This document shows, in pieces, positions 28,876-37,903 of a DNA stretch of 64,000 nt; position 1 is the first letter of the stretch; every line of letters begins with the position of its first letter. The notes under the pieces are model-generated. The model did no database searches. It saw only the letters and a list, made by a program, of their open reading frames with translations, and was not told the DNA's origin. The position numbers and the translations under genes are program-made. Origin of the DNA: Micromonospora sp. NBC_00421 (GTDB lineage Bacteria > Actinomycetota > Actinomycetes > Mycobacteriales > Micromonosporaceae); the NCBI RefSeq assembly GCF_036017915.1, contig NZ_CP107929.1, forward strand, positions 3,972,001 to 4,036,000, read 5' to 3'.

Positions 28876-29562
28876 GTGAAGCATGACCTGGTCGACACGA
28901 CCGAGATGTACCTGCGCACCATCCTCGAACTCGAAGAGGAGGGGGTGCCGCCGTTGCGTGCCCGGATCGCCGAGCGGTTGCGGCAGAGCGGGCCGACCGT
29001 CAGCCAGACCGTGGCCCGGATGGAACGTGACGGGCTGCTCACCGTCGAGGGCGACCGGCACCTGGCGCTCACCGCGCTGGGCCGGGGCAGCGCGGTGTCG
29101 GTGATGCGCAAGCACCGGCTCGCCGAACTGCTGCTCGTCAACGTGATCGGGATGCCCTACGAGGAGGCCCACGAGGAGGCCTGCCGGTGGGAGCACGTGA
29201 TGAGCGACGCGGTGGAGAAGCGGGTCTACGACCTGCTCAACCGCCCCACCCGCTCGCCGTACGGCAACCCGATCCCGGGCCTGGAGGAGCTGGGCTCACC
29301 GGAGGCCGAGGCCACCGACACCGTCGAGGGTGAACGGAACCTCGCCTTCCCCGGGCTGACCGGCCCGGTGGTGGTCCGGCGGATCTGCGAGAGCGTGCAG
29401 ACCGACGCCGACGTGCTGCGTCAACTGCACGCCGCCGGGGTGGACCCGGGTGCCACGGTCACCGTCGCCCAGGAGCGCGACGGGGTCTTCATCGACCGCT
29501 CGGGCGAACGGGTCCGGCTGCCCCGCGAGGTCGCCTCCCGGGTCTTCGTCGCCGCCCACTGA
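28876..29562 (+). CDS. ideR: DtxR/IdeR-family iron-dependent transcriptional regulator
   Basis: A 228-residue metalloregulator with three parts: winged HTH (residues 1-72, VSQTVARMERDGLL recognition region), dimerisation/metal domain (73-140) and a C-terminal SH3-like FeoA domain (about 148-228). Metal ligands of DtxR are all matched: Met11, Cys103, Glu106 and His107 for the primary site, His80, Glu84 and His99 for the ancillary site. It should repress siderophore and iron-uptake genes when Fe2+ is bound. GTG at 28876 is the start; the first residues VKHDLVDTTEMYLRTI align well with family N-termini. It is the counterpart of Rv2711. Confidence 0.95.
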   Translation: MKHDLVDTTEMYLRTILELEEEGVPPLRARIAERLRQSGPTVSQTVARMERDGLLTVEGDRHLALTALGRGSAVSVMRKHRLAELLLVNVIGMPYEEAHEEACRWEHVMSDAVEKRVYDLLNRPTRSPYGNPIPGLEELGSPEAEATDTVEGERNLAFPGLTGPVVVRRICESVQTDADVLRQLHAAGVDPGATVTVAQERDGVFIDRSGERVRLPREVASRVFVAAH

Positions 29563-29658
29563 CCCGCGAAGGGCCTGGTTCGCCGCGCCCTGACCCGCGA
29601 GGGTCTTCGTCCGCCGCGCACCGGCCCGGTGCCGGCCTTCGCGGGTGCCGGGCCGGCG

Positions 29659-30216
29659 TCACAGCGCCCTGGTGTCGAGCTTCCTCGCCAGGTCGACCAG
29701 CCGGACGGCCACCTCACCGGCGGTGGCCCGGTCGTCGTCCGGCGGGCAGGTCCAGCGGAGCATGGCAAGCCGGTCCTCGGCGGCCAGCCAGCCCACCTCG
29801 GCCGTCGGACCGTGCTTCGCGGCCTTCGCACCGGTCCGCCGGTAGGCGACCTGACCCAGCTTCGTCACCTTCGTCGCCCCGGCGGGCAGCACGTCGGCGG
29901 TGAAGGTGGAGACGTCGATCGACGTGTCGGTGACCGTCAGGGTCAGCTCCGGCCAGGTGGCGTCGATGGCCCGCACCACGCAGGTCCGGGTGTCTCCCCG
30001 GTCACTGGCCGCCGCCACGTCGAAGCGGACCTCGGTGTGTTCCTCGATCACCGCGAAGTCGAGCAGTCGGCACGCCCCGCCGGACGAGGCGGCCTCCACC
30101 TCCACCGCGGCCGGTTTCTCCGCCGGCAGCCGTACCGGGTCGGCCTCTGCCGCACCGCAGCCCGTGGTCAACAGCACGCCCACGCCGGCCCACCAGATCC
30201 GCCCGTGCACGGGCAC
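29659..30216 (-). CDS. Putative lipoprotein (DUF3558-like)
   Basis: A 185-residue exported protein. A short basic start and hydrophobic core end in the lipobox LTTGC (Cys at about residue 20), so it should be lipid-anchored outside the membrane. The mature part has Cys residues in GACRLLDF, TRTCVV and WTCPPDDD. The spacing and the CRLLD motif resemble DUF3558 lipoproteins common in actinobacteria, which have no known function. It lies alone downstream of the MFS gene on the same strand, with a 99-nt gap. Confidence 0.7.
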   Translation of the reverse strand: MPVHGRIWWAGVGVLLTTGCGAAEADPVRLPAEKPAAVEVEAASSGGACRLLDFAVIEEHTEVRFDVAAASDRGDTRTCVVRAIDATWPELTLTVTDTSIDVSTFTADVLPAGATKVTKLGQVAYRRTGAKAAKHGPTAEVGWLAAEDRLAMLRWTCPPDDDRATAGEVAVRLVDLARKLDTRAL

Positions 30217-30315
30217 ACCTCCGTGATCGTCGACGGAGAACCCGCCGGTGTCCGTCGGAAACCGTACGGGGTGGCGCTGTCGGACGGAAGACCCGACCGT
30301 CCCGCCCGGATGCTG

Positions 30316-31575
30316 TCAGGTCGGCGAGAGGTCGCGCATGGTCCGCAGTGGAGACAGCACCACGAACAGTGCGGCGCTCCAGGTGCCGAGGGCACAGACC
30401 ACGAGCGCCGGTCGCAGCCCCCACTGGCTACCGAGCACCCCGCCGGCCAGCGCCCCCAACGGCACCACTCCGAAGCAGACCCACAGGAACGCGGCGTTCA
30501 CCCGACCGAGCAGCTCCGGCGGAGTGATCCGCTGCCGGTACGACAGGATCGACACGTTGAAGAGCACCGCGTTGGCGGAGAACGCGGCCAGGCCGACGAC
30601 GTAGAGCGCCAACCCCCAGCCGGGCCGGGCCAACGGCACCAGCAGGTAGAGCGGGCCCGGCGTCACCATCGACATCCAGATCACCCGGGCCGTGCCGATC
30701 CGGCGGGACAGCCGGTCGGCCAGCGCGCCGGTGACCAGCCCACCGACCGCCCCCAGGGAGAAGACAAGCCCGACGGTTGCCGGGCCGGCCCGTAGCTCCC
30801 GTACCAGGTAGCTGACCTCCAGCGCGCTGGTGCCGATGGCGAAGAAGTTCGACGTGGCGGTGCAGGCGAGGATGCTGCGCAAGATCGGTCGGCGGCCGAC
30901 GAAGCGCAACCCCTCGGTGAGGGCGACCCGCGCCGGCACCCGGTCGGCAACGGCCGGACGGTCCCGCACCGGCGGCCGGACCGCCACCAGCGCCACCGCG
31001 CTGAGCAGGAAGGCCAGCGCGGTGCCGAGGAACGCCCGGGCGGCACCGACCACACCTGCCAACGCACCGCCGACACTCGGCCCGACCAGCGCGGCGGTGT
31101 CCTGGCTGACGGTCAGCCGGGCGTTCGCCTCGACCAACCGGTCCACCGGCACCAGAGCCGGCACGATGCTCTTGTAGGCCACCGTGAAGAGCACGGTGAG
31201 CACCCCGCAGAGCCCGACGACGGCGTACAGGAAGGCCAGGGTGAGCTGCCCGACCAGGGCGGCCACCGGCAGCGACGACAGCAACGCGGCCCGGCCCAGG
31301 TCGCAGCAGATCATCAGCCGGCGCAGATCGACCCGGTCGGCGAGCAGACCGGCCGGCAGTGAGAAGAGCAGGTAGGGCAGCCAGGCCAGCACTGTCAACA
31401 GGGAGACCTGGAACACGCCCGCCCGCATCGGGCCGGCCGCCAGCAGCGGCACCGCCACCCCGGACATCCGGGTGCCCAGCTCACCGACCGTCTGACCGCC
31501 CCAGAACAGCGCGAAGCTCCGGTCCCGCCACAGCGGCCGGCGCACCACCCTGCCACTGGTCAACTGCGTCGTCAT
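30316..31575 (-). CDS. MFS transporter (probable drug/metabolite exporter)
   Basis: A 419-residue major facilitator protein with about 12 hydrophobic helices. The cytosolic loop motif after helix 2 reads GLLADRVDLRRLM (MFS motif A), and a related ADRLSRRIG sits in the second half. The N-terminal RDRSFALFWGGQTVGELGTRMS matches the MFS_3/enterobactin-exporter-like branch. The substrate is unknown. ATG at 31575 follows GGGGGAC. No regulator is adjacent. Confidence 0.9.
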   Translation of the reverse strand: MTTQLTSGRVVRRPLWRDRSFALFWGGQTVGELGTRMSGVAVPLLAAGPMRAGVFQVSLLTVLAWLPYLLFSLPAGLLADRVDLRRLMICCDLGRAALLSSLPVAALVGQLTLAFLYAVVGLCGVLTVLFTVAYKSIVPALVPVDRLVEANARLTVSQDTAALVGPSVGGALAGVVGAARAFLGTALAFLLSAVALVAVRPPVRDRPAVADRVPARVALTEGLRFVGRRPILRSILACTATSNFFAIGTSALEVSYLVRELRAGPATVGLVFSLGAVGGLVTGALADRLSRRIGTARVIWMSMVTPGPLYLLVPLARPGWGLALYVVGLAAFSANAVLFNVSILSYRQRITPPELLGRVNAAFLWVCFGVVPLGALAGGVLGSQWGLRPALVVCALGTWSAALFVVLSPLRTMRDLSPT

Positions 31576-31632
31576 CGGTCCCCCGTCGCTCCGCACCCAA
31601 CCTAGGTGGGCCGGGCGGCCGGGGCACCCGGA

Positions 31633-31875
31633 TTAGTCGTCGACGTAGGGGCAGTGCCGGCAGCCACGCCCGCAGCAGGTGCCGCGTCGGGCCAGAAAAC
31701 CGGCGCTGAGGACGAACAACCCGGTGGCCGGGTCGGGATAACCGGCCTCCCCGGCGGCGAGCGCGGCGGCGTGTGCGGCCAGGATCCGGGCCCGGCCGGG
31801 GTGCTCCGGCGGCAGCCGGGACGGGTGCGGCTCGGTCAACGGCCGGTCCGCCAGCGGACGACGTTCGGCACTCAC
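31633..31875 (-). CDS. DUF5522 family small Cys-rich protein
   Basis: An 80-residue protein ending FLARRGTCCGRGCRHCPYVDD. The cluster C-C-x3-C-x2-C-P-Y is the mark of DUF5522 and could bind zinc or an iron-sulphur cluster. The N-terminus VSAERRPLADRPLTEPHPSRLPPEHPGR is Pro/Arg-rich. The function is unknown. GTG at 31875 is the only sensible start; longer in-frame sequence overlaps a different coding-like remnant. Confidence 0.85.
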   Translation of the reverse strand: MSAERRPLADRPLTEPHPSRLPPEHPGRARILAAHAAALAAGEAGYPDPATGLFVLSAGFLARRGTCCGRGCRHCPYVDD

Positions 31876-31901
31876 CGCCGCGAGTCTACGGCCCTGGGGG
31901 C

Positions 31902-32051
31902 TCAGCCCGCCGCGCCGGCGGTCTCGGCGCGGACCCGGGTCAGCAGGTCGACCTGCTGGACCTTCGGGTAGAGCACGTCCCAGCCGTCCAGACCGCCGCC
32001 GAGCACGTGCGCCTTCTCCAGCAGGGTGTACTCGGCGACACCGAGGTTCTC
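31902..32051 (-). pseudogene. 3' remnant of an unidentified gene
   Basis: Fifty codons on the minus strand read ENLGVAEYTLLEKAHVLG and on to KVQQVDLLTRVRAETAGAAG before a TGA, with typical third-position G/C. No start codon or ribosome site precedes this frame, and upstream of 32051 the composition drops and the frame becomes non-coding. I read it as the tail of a deleted gene; the parent family was not recognised. A frameshifted small gene beginning at an ATG near 32127 is the alternative. Confidence 0.35.
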
Positions 32052-32170
32052 CCCCCGTCCCGTCCCTGCCCTCGTGGTTGCCGGTGCGGTCGAAACTGAC
32101 TGCGGTCGGCGTGATGATCGATCTCATCCGCTGTCCCGTAACGCTCACGGAACGTCATGGTCCGGATCGG

Positions 32171-33106
32171 TCAGCCGAACCAGTGTGCCTCCTGGCCGTG
32201 TGAGCGGATCCAGGCCAACGGCGTCCCGTCGAGGCCGAGCACGTTGTACAACGCCCCGTCCGGCGGCGCCGGCAGCCGGGGGTGCGCCAGCACCTCGGCC
32301 GCTTCGGCGGCCACCCAGTGACCGGGCAGGGTGCGGACCAGCTCGACGAAGGCCGCCCGGCGCGGCGGCGGCACCTGGTAGAGCACGGAGGTGTGCAGGA
32401 CCACGAGCGTCGCGCCGGCCGGGGCCCGCGCGGCCAACTCCGGCAGGTCGTCCACCAGGTCACCACGGACCAGCTCCGGCGGGTCGGCTGCGGCCACCGC
32501 CGCCGCCGTCCGCAGCCGGGCCCGACGGTGGCGGTGCTCCGGCCAGATCAGCGCGTCGAGCCAGTCCACGTCGGCCGGGTCGGTGACGTCGAGCGGGTTC
32601 AGGTCCAGACCGGCCCGCCACACCACCTCCGGCCGGGTGACCGGCGGGCTCGTCCCGGTGAGCAGGCAGTCCAGGACCGGCTCCCCCGGGCCGAGCAGGT
32701 GCTCGCCGTAACGGTAGGCGTACCGGTCGGGATAGAGGCAGAGGCCGGCGGACGCGCCGACCTCCAGCAGCGCCAGCGGCTGCGGCAGGGCGGCCAGCAC
32801 CGGTAGCAGCGCCGCGCAGCGCCCGGCCTCGTTGGTCTGCACCGCCCGGGTGAGCATCGCGGCCCGCACCGCCGGCCAGTGCGTCACGGTGTGGGCGCGG
32901 AACCCGGTCGGGTCGTCGACCGGGCCGCCCCGCCAGCGGACGACGCCGAAGAGCAGCTGTGGCTGCCGCTTCGCCGGCGGCAGGGTGTCGAGGAGCGCCA
33001 GCAGTTCGTCGTCGTGGGCGACCACGTGGGCCAGCCGCTCGTAGGCCGGCGAGACGCCGTGCGCCTCCCGGGTGGCGAACTCGACGTACCGTTCGGCGGT
33101 GGTCAT
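32171..33106 (-). CDS. DUF2332 family protein
   Basis: A 311-residue protein of the DUF2332 family, recognised by AERYVEFATREAHGVSPAYERLA at the N-terminus, TNEAGRCAALLPVLAALPQPLALLEVGASAGL in the middle, and RGDLVDDLPELAARAPAGATLVVLHTSVLYQ. The LLEVGASAGL segment looks like a methyltransferase motif I (E-x-GxSAG), and a methyltransferase-like fold is plausible, but no activity is established. ATG at 33106. It is single, between the remnant and the nrdJ terminator. Confidence 0.85.
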   Translation of the reverse strand: MTTAERYVEFATREAHGVSPAYERLAHVVAHDDELLALLDTLPPAKRQPQLLFGVVRWRGGPVDDPTGFRAHTVTHWPAVRAAMLTRAVQTNEAGRCAALLPVLAALPQPLALLEVGASAGLCLYPDRYAYRYGEHLLGPGEPVLDCLLTGTSPPVTRPEVVWRAGLDLNPLDVTDPADVDWLDALIWPEHRHRRARLRTAAAVAAADPPELVRGDLVDDLPELAARAPAGATLVVLHTSVLYQVPPPRRAAFVELVRTLPGHWVAAEAAEVLAHPRLPAPPDGALYNVLGLDGTPLAWIRSHGQEAHWFG

Positions 33107-33164
33107 GCCCCGATCATTCCCGCCGCACCCGTGCCACGCAGCCCCGTGCCGGCCGGGGCCGGAT

Positions 33165-33210
33165 ACGCGGAAGGGTCGGCACCCCGTTCGAGGTGCCGAC
33201 CCTTCCGCGT
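33165..33210 (-). terminator. Terminator of nrdJ
   Basis: A perfect 19-bp stem (33165-33183 with 33192-33210) and 8-nt loop starts 12 nt beyond the nrdJ stop codon. There is no U-tract. It also stands upstream of the DUF2332 gene. Confidence 0.88.
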
Positions 33211-33221
33211 AGACCCGTAGG

Positions 33222-36200
33222 TCAGCTGCAACCGCTTGTGGAGCCGCAGCCCTCGCAGACGTAGCAGCTACCGGCCGGGCGCATCTTCGTACCGCAGGTG
33301 AAGCAGAGCGGCGCGTCGGCGGCCTTGCCGATCACCGCCTCCAGCAGTTCGGTGGAGGAACCCACGGCGGGCGCCGGCTTGGCGGCGGCCACGTCGGCCA
33401 ACTCCTGGGCCGGCTGGGCCACCGGGCCGGTCTTCGGCTCGACCGCCTCGACCGGGGCCGAGGACGCCATCGCGGTCAGGTCCGTGCCGCTCGCCTCCGC
33501 CTCGGCCTCGGCCCGCAACTGCGCGGCCCGCTCCTTGGCGGTGAAGATGCCCAGTTCGGCGCGGCGCTCGTAGGGCAGGAAGTCCAGCGCCAGGCGACGG
33601 AAGATGTAGTCCATCACCGAGGCGGCCATCCGCACGTCCGGGTCGTCGGTCATCCCGGCCGGCTCGAACCGCATGTTGGTGAACTTGCTGACGTACGTCT
33701 CCAGCGGGACGCCGTACTGCAGGCCGATCGAGATGGCCACCGAGAAGGCGTCCATCACCCCGGCCAGGGTGGAGCCCTGCTTGGACATCTTGAGGAAGAC
33801 CTCGCCGAGGCCGTCGTCCGGGTAGGACGACGCGGTGAGGTAACCCTCGGCACCGCCGACGGAGAACGAGACCGTCTCCGACGCGCGCTTCTTCGGCAGC
33901 CGCTTGCGTACCGGGCGGTACTCGACGACCTTCTCCACCGCGGCCGGGGCGGGTGCCTCGACCACGGCCGGGGCGGCGGTCTTGTTCGGCTTGGCCACCG
34001 AGAGCGGCTGGCCGACCTTGCAGTTGTCCCGGTAGATCGCCAGCGCCTTCAGCCCGAGCTTCCAGCCCTGGAAGTAGATCTTCTCGACGTCGGCGACGGT
34101 GGCCTGCTCCGGCATGTTGACCGTCTTGGAGATGGCGCCCGAGATGAACGGCTGGACGGCCGCCATCATCCGGACGTGGCCCATCGGGGCGATGGACCGC
34201 TCGCCCATCGCGCAGTCGAAGACCGGGTAGTGCTCCGGCTTGAGGCCGGGTGCGTCCACCACGTGACCGTGGTCGGCGATGTGCTCGACGATCGCCTCGA
34301 CCTGCTCCTCGGGGTAGCCGATGCTGCGCAGGGCGCGCGGGACGGTCTGGTTGACGATCTGCATCGAGCCGCCGCCGACCAGCTTCTTGAACTTGACCAG
34401 GGCCAAATCTGGCTCAACACCCGTAGTGTCACAATCCATCATCAAACCGATGGTTCCGGTCGGAGCCAGTACCGCGGCCTGCGAGTTGCGCCAGCCGGCC
34501 CGGTCACCGAGCTTGTTGCCCTCGGTCCACTGCTTCGTCGCCTCCCGCAGGATGGCGGTGGCCACCGTGCCGGCCGGCTTGATCGCGTCGTTGGCGGCGG
34601 CGTGCTTGCGCATCACCCGCTTGTGCGGCTCGGCGTTGCGCGCGTAGCCGTCGTACGCGCCGACGATCGCGGCCAGCTCGGCCGAGCGGCGGTACGCGGT
34701 GCCGGTCATCAGCGAGGTGATCGCCGCCGCCACCGACCGGCCCTGCTCCGAGTCGTACGGCAGGCCGGAGGCCATCAACAGCGCGCCGAGGTTGGCGTAG
34801 CCGATGCCGAGCTGCCGGTAGGCGCGGGTGGTCTCGCCGATCTTCGCGGTCGGGAAGTCGGCGAAGCAGATCGAGATGTCCATCGCGGTGATGACGAACT
34901 CCACCGACCGGACGAACTTCTCCACCTCGAAGCCGCCGTCGGCACGGAGGAACTTCATCAGGTTCAGCGAGGCGAGGTTGCACGAGGAGTTGTCCAGGTG
35001 CAGGTACTCACTGCAAGGATTGGACGCGGTGATCCGGCCGGTCTCCGGGCAGGTGTGCCAGTCGTTGATGGTGTCGTCGTACTGCAGGCCCGGGTCGGCG
35101 CACTCCCAGGCGGCCTGGGCGATGGTGCGGAACAGCTTCTGGGCGTCGACGGTCTCGATGGTCTGCCCGTCGAGCCGGCCCCGCAGGTCGAAGCCACCGC
35201 CGTTCTCCACCGCCGCCATGAACTCGTCGGAGACCCGGACCGAGTTGTTGGCGTTCTGGTACTGGACGCTGACGATGTCGTTGCCGCCGAGGTCCATGTC
35301 GAAGCCGGCGTCCCGCAGCGCGCGGATCTTGTCCTCCTCGCGCGCCTTGGTGGTGACGAACTCCTCGATGTCCGGGTGGTCCACGTCCAGGATGACCATC
35401 TTGGCCGCGCGCCGGGTGGCGCCGCCGGACTTGATGGTGCCGGCGCTGGCGTCCGCGCCGCGCATGAAGCTGACCGGGCCGGAGGCGGTGCCGCCGGAGG
35501 AGAGCAGCTCACGCGACGACCGGATGCGCGACAGGTTGACCCCGGAGCCGGAGCCGCCCTTGAAGATCAGCCCCTCCTCCTTGTACCAGTCCAGGATGGA
35601 GTCCATCGAGTCGTCAACGGCAAGGATGAAACAGTTGTGCACCCGTAGGTTGCCGGCCAGGAACTCGCCGCTCTCGGTCTGGATGTCGTAGACCTCCATC
35701 GCACCGAGCGGCTCGACGCGGTCGATCTCCACCCGCTTGGCGTCGTTGGCCGGCTGGCCCGGCTTGGCGAAGCCCTGTTCGAGTTTGGCCATCTTGTCGA
35801 CGCCGATGAAACCGATGTGCGTGGCGAACAGGTCCCGGTCGCCGTCGTTCTGAATCCGAACCGACCAGCAGCCCTTCCGGTCGGGACGGGGGTCTGCCTG
35901 GTATCCGACCCGGGAGAAGATCCCGAAGCGCAGCAACAGGCTCTGCACACCCCGGATCAGCTTCTCCGAGATCATGTCGACCGCGACCAGCGTCGAACTC
36001 TCCCGCGCCGACACGTAGCCCTCGGCCTGGAAGATGCTGCGGAGGTAGCCGGCGACAACCGGCAGCGGGGCGGTGAAGAGCCGCTCCGGCACCGTCATGT
36101 CGACGCCACGGGTCAGCAGATCCCACTTGTCGACGAAGGGGCGCAGGTGCTCGCCGTAGAGGCGGGTACGGCGGCAGTCGAGCTCGTCGCTCTGCGTCGC

Positions 36201-37181
36201 CACCGGGCGCTCGTGCCGGTGCGCGTCGGCGAAGACCTCGTCCAGGGTGCCGGTGACCCAGTCCAACTCGTCGTCGTTGACGGTCATCGCCTCGATGGTC
36301 AGCGACCGGTTCGTACCCTCGGTGTACTGACCGACGAAGCCGTCCGACTGCAACCAGCCGGCGAGCGCGGCCTCGCGGATCTCCCGCAGGTCGAGCTCGG
36401 TCTCGCCGTAGGCGTAGGTACGGTGCCACTCGAGCTGGTCACCGGGAGCCAGCGTGCCGGCCTCGACCCACCGGCCGGTACCGGTGCCGGTGCTCTGCCA
36501 GACCACGTGGTCCGGGGTGACGTCGAGGGTGTAACCCGCCTTGGTGTGCAACCGGAGGACGTCACGTACCCCGTTGGCCTTGACCGCCACGATCCGGGTC
36601 AGGCCGTTCGCGTCGTACACCTTGGTGCCGACGGACCCGTCCTCGACGAGCTTGCCGATAGGCACCAACCCTGCCGGGGTGCTGACCAGAGAGTCGTACG
36701 GCAGACAGGCACTGACCTGCTGCGGCGACGGGGTGCCGACGTTGAACCAGACCGGCGAGTTGAAGCTGAACACCTGGTGCAGCAGCATCCAGGTCAGCTC
36801 GTGCGCGAAGATCTCCGCGTCGGCCGGGTTGGCGAAGTAGCCGTGCTGCTCACCGGCGGCCCGGTAGGTCTGGACCACCCGGTCGATGAGCTGCCGCAGC
36901 GACCACTCCCGCTCCGGGGTCCCCACCGCGCCCCGGAAGTACTTGGTGGTCACGATGTTCGCCGCGTTGACGCTCCAGGACTCGGGGAACTCCACCCCGC
37001 GCTGCTCGAAGTTGATCGAGCCGTCCCGCCAGTTGGTCATGACGATGTCGCGGCGCTCCCACGCCACCTCGTCGTACGGGTGCACGCCCTCGGTCGTCCA
37101 GACCCGCTGCACCTTGAGCCCCGTCGCCGCGCCGTTCTTCGCCGCCCGCGACCGGCTGGTTGTCACGCCGTCCCCCGCCAT
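33222..37181 (-). CDS. nrdJ: Vitamin B12-dependent class II ribonucleotide reductase with in-frame intein
   Basis: A 1319-residue precursor; about 961 residues remain after intein removal. The enzyme reduces ribonucleotides to deoxyribonucleotides using adenosylcobalamin, with no oxygen need. Visible landmarks are KGGSGSGVNLSRIRSS, the finger-loop region ITASNPCSEYLHLDNSSCNLASLNL with the active-site Cys, and a C-terminal zinc-finger-like tail with CFTCGTKM and CEGCGSTSGC that supplies the shuttle cysteines. An intein interrupts the conserved SA|CFILAVDDS site. ATG at 37181 is favoured over the in-frame start at 37217 because homologues begin there and GAGGGGG precedes it. It forms an operon with nrdR upstream. 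Confidence 0.97.
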   Translation of the reverse strand: MAGDGVTTSRSRAAKNGAATGLKVQRVWTTEGVHPYDEVAWERRDIVMTNWRDGSINFEQRGVEFPESWSVNAANIVTTKYFRGAVGTPEREWSLRQLIDRVVQTYRAAGEQHGYFANPADAEIFAHELTWMLLHQVFSFNSPVWFNVGTPSPQQVSACLPYDSLVSTPAGLVPIGKLVEDGSVGTKVYDANGLTRIVAVKANGVRDVLRLHTKAGYTLDVTPDHVVWQSTGTGTGRWVEAGTLAPGDQLEWHRTYAYGETELDLREIREAALAGWLQSDGFVGQYTEGTNRSLTIEAMTVNDDELDWVTGTLDEVFADAHRHERPVATQSDELDCRRTRLYGEHLRPFVDKWDLLTRGVDMTVPERLFTAPLPVVAGYLRSIFQAEGYVSARESSTLVAVDMISEKLIRGVQSLLLRFGIFSRVGYQADPRPDRKGCWSVRIQNDGDRDLFATHIGFIGVDKMAKLEQGFAKPGQPANDAKRVEIDRVEPLGAMEVYDIQTESGEFLAGNLRVHNCFILAVDDSMDSILDWYKEEGLIFKGGSGSGVNLSRIRSSRELLSSGGTASGPVSFMRGADASAGTIKSGGATRRAAKMVILDVDHPDIEEFVTTKAREEDKIRALRDAGFDMDLGGNDIVSVQYQNANNSVRVSDEFMAAVENGGGFDLRGRLDGQTIETVDAQKLFRTIAQAAWECADPGLQYDDTINDWHTCPETGRITASNPCSEYLHLDNSSCNLASLNLMKFLRADGGFEVEKFVRSVEFVITAMDISICFADFPTAKIGETTRAYRQLGIGYANLGALLMASGLPYDSEQGRSVAAAITSLMTGTAYRRSAELAAIVGAYDGYARNAEPHKRVMRKHAAANDAIKPAGTVATAILREATKQWTEGNKLGDRAGWRNSQAAVLAPTGTIGLMMDCDTTGVEPDLALVKFKKLVGGGSMQIVNQTVPRALRSIGYPEEQVEAIVEHIADHGHVVDAPGLKPEHYPVFDCAMGERSIAPMGHVRMMAAVQPFISGAISKTVNMPEQATVADVEKIYFQGWKLGLKALAIYRDNCKVGQPLSVAKPNKTAAPAVVEAPAPAAVEKVVEYRPVRKRLPKKRASETVSFSVGGAEGYLTASSYPDDGLGEVFLKMSKQGSTLAGVMDAFSVAISIGLQYGVPLETYVSKFTNMRFEPAGMTDDPDVRMAASVMDYIFRRLALDFLPYERRAELGIFTAKERAAQLRAEAEAEASGTDLTAMASSAPVEAVEPKTGPVAQPAQELADVAAAKPAPAVGSSTELLEAVIGKAADAPLCFTCGTKMRPAGSCYVCEGCGSTSGCS
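35634..36707 (-). mobile_element. NrdJ intein with LAGLIDADG homing endonuclease domain
   Basis: A 358-residue in-frame protein intron, precursor residues 159-516. It begins at Cys159 (CLPYDSLVSTPAGLVPIG, block A), has TPDHVVW as block B, and ends with FLAGNLRVHN (blocks F and G: His-Asn) before Cys517, the +1 nucleophile. Two DOD motifs, LAGWLQSDG (273-281) and VAGYLRSIFQAEG (376-388), keep their acidic residues (Asp and Glu), so the endonuclease may be active. The insertion is just before the conserved redox Cys of the reductase. All splicing residues appear intact. Confidence 0.95.
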
Positions 37182-37260
37182 CTCATCGGCCCCCTCGTCT
37201 GCGCGGCCACCCGCCACGCGTCGTCACTGTCAGAATCCAGGTCGTCACTTGGTACAAGAC

Positions 37261-37749
37261 TCAGTTGGTACGGTCGGCGGCCTCGGCCGCGTCGACGCGG
37301 GCCCGCGCGGCAGCCCGGAGTGTCTCGATCTCACGCTCGAAGTCGGCAAGTGAGTCGAACGAGCGGTAGACGCTGGCGAAGCGGAGGTAGGCCACCTCGT
37401 CCAGGTCGCGCAGTGGGCCCAGGATCGCCAGACCCACGTCGTGGCTGGGCAGCTCGGCGGCCCCCTTGGCCCGGACGGTCTCCTCGACCTTCTGCGCCAG
37501 CAGCGCGATGGAGTCCTCGTCGACCGGCCGGCCCTGGCATGCCTTGCGCACCCCGCCGATGATCTTCGTCCGGCTGAACGGCTCGGTCACCCCGCTGCGC
37601 TTGACCACCGCGAGCACGGGCTCCTCGACAGTGGTGAACCGCTTGCCGCATTCCGGGCAGGAGCGCCGCCGCCGGATCAGCTGACCGTCGTCGGCCTCGC
37701 GCGAGTCGACGACCCGGGAGTCGGCGTGCCGGCAGTACGGACACCGCAT
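37261..37749 (-). CDS. nrdR: Transcriptional repressor NrdR
   Basis: A 162-residue regulator of ribonucleotide reductase genes. The N-terminal zinc ribbon has Cys3, Cys6, Cys31 and Cys34 (MRCPYC...[10 protein letters not shown]); an ATP-cone domain follows (about residues 48-140, [20 protein letters not shown]). It binds paired NrdR boxes when loaded with dATP-type nucleotides. ATG at 37749 has an excellent ribosome site, AAGGAGGT. It sits 79 nt upstream of nrdJ on the same strand, so it controls its own operon, as in Streptomyces. Two boxes are present in its promoter region. Confidence 0.96.
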   Translation of the reverse strand: MRCPYCRHADSRVVDSREADDGQLIRRRRSCPECGKRFTTVEEPVLAVVKRSGVTEPFSRTKIIGGVRKACQGRPVDEDSIALLAQKVEETVRAKGAAELPSHDVGLAILGPLRDLDEVAYLRFASVYRSFDSLADFEREIETLRAAARARVDAAEAADRTN

Positions 37750-37871
37750 CGCCTGACCTCCTTGATCGACCGTGGGCCCGCCCGCCCGCTCCGGGCACAC
37801 GTCGACCCGGCGGAGCCGGCCTCGTCGGCCGTCGCCGTGGTCGACGATACGGGAGTGCAGTGGGTAGTCGA

Positions 37872-37887
37872 ACCCAACCTGTGGGCA
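37872..37887 (-). promoter_or_regulatory. NrdR box 2 (candidate)
   Basis: The 16-nt palindrome around CCCAACCTGTGGG is centred at 37879.5, exactly 32 bp from the other box. It lies just downstream of a -10-like TAAGTT (37889-37894, minus strand). Confidence 0.65.
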
Positions 37888-37903
37888 ACTTACGCCCATG
37901 TGA

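Noticed and set aside
33222..35633. Second intein in NrdJ
   Set aside because: The C-terminal extein aligns continuously with class II reductases; no further splice-junction motifs were found.
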